This document shows, piece by piece, positions 35,233 through 37,939 of a stretch of DNA of 37,939 nt (its first letter is position 1; the number at the start of each line of letters is the position of its first letter). Source of the DNA: Acholeplasmataceae bacterium (GTDB lineage: Bacteria; Bacillota_I; Bacilli_A; ML615J-28; CAG-698). The notes under the pieces were generated by a model that saw only the letters and a program-made list of their open reading frames with translations, was not told the DNA's origin and ran no database searches. The DNA is taken from positions 1 through 37,939 of the forward strand of contig JAAYBG010000108.1 in NCBI GenBank assembly GCA_012718985.1. The letters are read 5' to 3'. The position numbers were made by a program, and so were the translations under genes.

Positions 35233-35676
35233 TCACCTCAATTCTTTTATCATTACCAAAGCATCTTCAAGATCTTTATAATATTTTTCTCTTCGATAAG
35301 CAACCTTAAATCCATATTTCTCATAAAGACTGATCGCTATTAAATTATGTTCTCTAACTTCTAAACTGATATTCGGCACTTTAGACATTTTGCATAGATT
35401 AATAGCAAATTCCAAAATCATTGAACCATAACCATGATTTTGGTATTCCTTGTCCACATAGAAATTTACTATTTCTGCTCGTTCACTTTCAATCCATAAA
35501 CCGATATATCCTTTTACTTGATGATTAATATCAAGAACAAAATAATAGGCGTAAGGATTTAAAGTCAATTCTGAATAAAGCATATCGTATCCCAATGTTT
35601 CTTTAAAAATCCTTTTTTCACCTTCTATAACAGCGGGAATGTCAGCTATTTTCATTTCACGGATTTGATATTTCAT
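35233..35676 (-). CDS. rimI: Ribosomal protein S18 alanine N-acetyltransferase-like GNAT
   Basis: A 147-residue GNAT-family acetyltransferase. The acetyl-CoA loop reads Y-Q-N-H-G-Y-G-S-M-I (about 77-86), preceded by I-V-N-F-Y-V-D and followed by L-E-V-R-E-H-N-L-I-A-I-S-L-Y-E-K-Y-G-F, a typical RimI C-terminus. In Bacillota rimI is embedded in the tsa operon as here. It overlaps the end of tsaB by 4 nt (ATGA). The substrate is predicted by homology, and paralogous GNATs can act on other proteins. Confidence 0.9.
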   Translation of the reverse strand: MKYQIREMKIADIPAVIEGEKRIFKETLGYDMLYSELTLNPYAYYFVLDINHQVKGYIGLWIESERAEIVNFYVDKEYQNHGYGSMILEFAINLCKMSKVPNISLEVREHNLIAISLYEKYGFKVAYRREKYYKDLEDALVMIKELR

Positions 35677-36260
35677 GTATTTGCCTTTCTTAGATAATTA
35701 GGAACTAAAGCTTTTAAATCTATCACTTCATTTTGGGCTAGTTCAATGATTTTAAACGCAGAGAATTTAAAACTTTTCTCATCAATTATCTGATAGCCAC
35801 CTTCTTTTATTTGCTTAATGAAATCTTCGGCTAAAACAAAGCAATCATCAGCAAGCACCGAATACTTACCCTTTCTAATTTCAACAATTCTCGTATACAA
35901 ATAATCCTTTTTCGCAACGCTTGTAATTGCATATTTCCCATCAATATGATAATAACCGCTAGCAATCACATCAAGACTACTAATCGTATATAAAGGAATA
36001 TTTAGTGTCCAAGCAAACATTTTTGCGATAATTGTACTGACTCTCAATCCAGTATATGAACCTGGTCCAATGCCAACGATAATTTTTGAAAAATCTTTTA
36101 CTTCTAAACGGTGTTCATTTAGACCTTCCTTGATTACATTTAAAAGATTTTCTGAATGATTATTAGGTGTTTTCAAAAGTTTTTGAAAAATCTCTTTCTT
36201 CTCATCAATAAAAGCAACATATAAAAAACTTGTTGAAGTGTCAATTATCATTGTCCTCAT
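35673..36260 (-). CDS. tsaB: t6A complex subunit TsaB
   Basis: Non-catalytic ASKHA-fold partner of TsaD in tRNA t6A synthesis. In the 195 residues (somewhat shorter than the usual 220-240) the first strand I-I-D-T-S-T-S-F-L and the signature V-G-I-G-P-G-S-Y-T-G-L-R-V (about 62-74) are clear. The C-terminal half is reduced, but ends in the typical V-P-N-Y-L-R-K. It overlaps both tsaE (ATGA at 36257-36260) and rimI by 4 nt, which suggests coupled synthesis of the complex. Confidence 0.93.
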   Translation of the reverse strand: MRTMIIDTSTSFLYVAFIDEKKEIFQKLLKTPNNHSENLLNVIKEGLNEHRLEVKDFSKIIVGIGPGSYTGLRVSTIIAKMFAWTLNIPLYTISSLDVIASGYYHIDGKYAITSVAKKDYLYTRIVEIRKGKYSVLADDCFVLAEDFIKQIKEGGYQIIDEKSFKFSAFKIIELAQNEVIDLKALVPNYLRKANT

Positions 36261-36709
36261 AAGTTAACCTCTTTTAATAAATTGATGTATTGTTGTGCTT
36301 TGGCCTCGATTTCTACAATTCTTACCGTATCACCAGATTGTTTAATCATCACTTTTAGAATATTTTCAGGTAAAATATCACTTATATTGTTTGCCCATTC
36401 AATGACGCATACTCCCTTAGCCTCAAAATACTCTTCTAAATAGTCATCTCCACTGTCATTATTCAAACGATATACGTCCATATGATAGAGTGTTAAACGA
36501 CCATAATGTATTTTCATAATTGTAAAAGTAGGACTATTGATGATTGTTGAGATACCTAAGCCTAAGGCAATTCCTTTTGTCAGAGTTGTCTTCCCCACTC
36601 CCAAGTCTCCTTCAAGCGTGATAACCATATTTTCTTCAACAAGTTCCCCAATTTTTTTCCCCAACTCAATCATTTGTTCAGGACTTTTAATTTTAAACTC
36701 TTTTTTCAT
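36257..36709 (-). CDS. tsaE: t6A complex ATPase TsaE
   Basis: P-loop ATPase that resets the TsaBD complex during t6A formation. The 150 residues include Walker A G-D-L-G-V-G-K-T-T (about 34-42), S-P-T-F-T-I (about 60), Y-H-M-D-V-Y-R-L (about 74-81) and V-I-E-W-A-N (about 99), all standard for the family. It is the first gene of the tsaE-tsaB-rimI-tsaD operon, 58 nt after the nucleotidase gene. A promoter in this gap is not clear-cut, so read-through is possible. Confidence 0.95.
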   Translation of the reverse strand: MKKEFKIKSPEQMIELGKKIGELVEENMVITLEGDLGVGKTTLTKGIALGLGISTIINSPTFTIMKIHYGRLTLYHMDVYRLNNDSGDDYLEEYFEAKGVCVIEWANNISDILPENILKVMIKQSGDTVRIVEIEAKAQQYINLLKEVNL

Positions 36710-36767
36710 AATTACACCATTTTGATATTATCCATATTAAGGATATCATTTATAATATTTTTTTATC

Positions 36768-37939
36768 TTATTTTGTAACGTAGAACTTTCCATACAAAGC
36801 TATTTTTTCATTAACCGAATCTACCATTATTTCCCGAAGCAGGATCGATGTTTTTGTTATTTCCTCCCCATCCATAAACGGGTAATAGGTTTTTTCGAAT
36901 AGATAGTCAATAGTTCCTACTCGATATCTTTTATCGCTTTCCACGCGGACACCATTAATATAATAGGACTGTCCACTCTTAGTTACATTATTACTAAAAT
37001 ACAACCCATTATTCATATAGTTAAGAATTTTTAATAATTCTCTTCCTAATATTGTTGTCCTACATATTGTATTTTCAAAGGGCATTATTTCAAAAATATC
37101 ACCATAACTTACATTATCATTGGCATAGATGGGAAAGGCACTACTGCGAACTCCTCCAGAATTTACAACTCCAAGATCAGTTCCCATCTTTTCTTGAATT
37201 ACAGTTGCCATCCATATTCCTGCAATATTTTTATAGATATTTTCACCAGCAACTCCCAATATAGATTTAGCTTCATCAATATAGCTTTGATATTTGCTCA
37301 TCAAATCATTAATTGCTTGATTTTCTTGAAAACAAACACTACTAGCTTTGATATTTTCACTAGAAACATCAATAACTTCCCTTGTTTCCTTATCAATTTC
37401 TAAGGTAATTTTTCCTATATATTGACCATTTGAACCTGATTGAACATAGGGTAATGGTACTTGTCGATTATAATTTAATTCGCCATAATACTGTTGATGT
37501 GTATGACCATTAATTAATACATCAATTTTTTCATCACCTGTTAGTGACGATAATTTATAGTTGATTTCCGCTGTATCAAGATGTGCTGCGACAATGACAA
37601 TATCACAATTTTCTTCATTTCTGAGAATTTTTGCGTATTTTTTGATTGTTGAAAACTCATCAGTAAAAACATAATCTTTTACATGTGAGGCAAGAATATC
37701 ATTGATTTGATCACTACCCAATAAACCGATAATGCCAATTTTAAGATTTCCCCGATCGATAACCGCATAAGGATTTGCCCATTCAACTAATTCATAGTTG
37801 TGTTTATAGCACACATTTGCTGATAAAAAAGGAAAAGATGCTTCTCCATTTTCTTCGTTTTCGTCAAAGAAGACTTTTATTTGATCAACTCCCCAATCAA
37901 ATTCATGATTCCCAAGCGTCATTGCATCAAAACCAATTA
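36768..37939 (-). CDS. 5'-nucleotidase/2',3'-cyclic phosphodiesterase family protein (UshA type), 5' end missing
   Basis: About 390 residues of a metallophosphoesterase of the UshA/YfkN family; the N-terminus is beyond the right edge. The metal-site motif G-N-H-E-F-D-W-G is near the visible start, preceded by I-G-F-D-A-M-T-L. The second metal motif I-N-G-H-T-H-Q is about 140 residues on. The C-terminal 5'-nucleotidase domain follows, with V-V-N-S-G-G-V-R-S-S and M-P-F-E-N-T-I-C-R. Such enzymes are normally exported and hydrolyse extracellular nucleotides for nucleoside and phosphate uptake. There is no C-terminal anchor in the visible part. The ATG inside the G-N-H-E-F-D region is internal, not the true start. 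Confidence 0.93.
   Translation of the reverse strand, partial: IGFDAMTLGNHEFDWGVDQIKVFFDENEENGEASFPFLSANVCYKHNYELVEWANPYAVIDRGNLKIGIIGLLGSDQINDILASHVKDYVFTDEFSTIKKYAKILRNEENCDIVIVAAHLDTAEINYKLSSLTGDEKIDVLINGHTHQQYYGELNYNRQVPLPYVQSGSNGQYIGKITLEIDKETREVIDVSSENIKASSVCFQENQAINDLMSKYQSYIDEAKSILGVAGENIYKNIAGIWMATVIQEKMGTDLGVVNSGGVRSSAFPIYANDNVSYGDIFEIMPFENTICRTTILGRELLKILNYMNNGLYFSNNVTKSGQSYYINGVRVESDKRYRVGTIDYLFEKTYYPFMDGEEITKTSILLREIMVDSVNEKIALYGKFYVTK

Overview
The window is AT-rich bacterial chromosome with short intergenic gaps, strong AAGGAGGTGA-like ribosome binding sites and canonical sigma-A promoters. TGA is used as a stop codon (for example at the ends of rluA, tsaD, tsaE and the coiled-coil gene), and full-length proteins read correctly with the standard bacterial code, so this is not a code-4 Mycoplasma. 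Gene content (potABCD with an XRE-cupin regulator, whiA, acpS, a GlnRS, tsaEBD-rimI, BIG2 and BspA-type surface lipoproteins, no sporulation genes) fits a low-GC Bacillota or Acholeplasma/Izemoplasma/Erysipelotrichia-like lineage. That placement is inference. Only one recognisable gene lies on the plus strand.

Region by region: 1-3350 holds the start of a BIG2 lipoprotein, an RluA-type pseudouridine synthase and a divergent EF-G. 3409-8606 is a complete XRE-cupin/potABCD polyamine uptake operon, with a consensus promoter, two palindromic candidate operators and a terminator overlapping the last stop codon. 8620-12665 looks like one transcription unit: ZIP metal transporter, nitrilase-family amidohydrolase, DUF1538 membrane protein and two PII-like proteins. 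12704-12992 is a tRNA-Ser(GCT)/tRNA-Glu(TTC) pair. 13027-14320 has a membrane-anchored thioredoxin-fold-like protein without CxxC, acpS, and a plus-strand XRE regulator with its own promoter and terminator. 14289-22222 is ligA-uvrA-(membrane protein)-ppaX-like-trxB-whiA. 22313-32725 appears to be one roughly 10-kb operon of six genes: a CvpA-like membrane protein, a second membrane protein, a very long KEK-repeat coiled-coil protein, a free-standing B3/B4 domain protein, glnS and pcrA. 32752-34260 is a lipoprotein with interleaved leucine-rich and BIG2 domains. 34257-36709 is tsaE-tsaB-rimI-tsaD for tRNA t6A synthesis. The right edge holds most of a UshA-type 5'-nucleotidase that runs off the window.

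The best candidates for undescribed biology are: (a) the CvpA-like/membrane/coiled-coil trio, which looks like an envelope-anchored scaffold and is translationally linked to tRNA quality-control genes; (b) the DUF1538 transporter-like protein, an internal duplication, encoded with two distinct PII-like proteins and a nitrilase; and (c) the self-contained xre cassette lying convergent to whiA.
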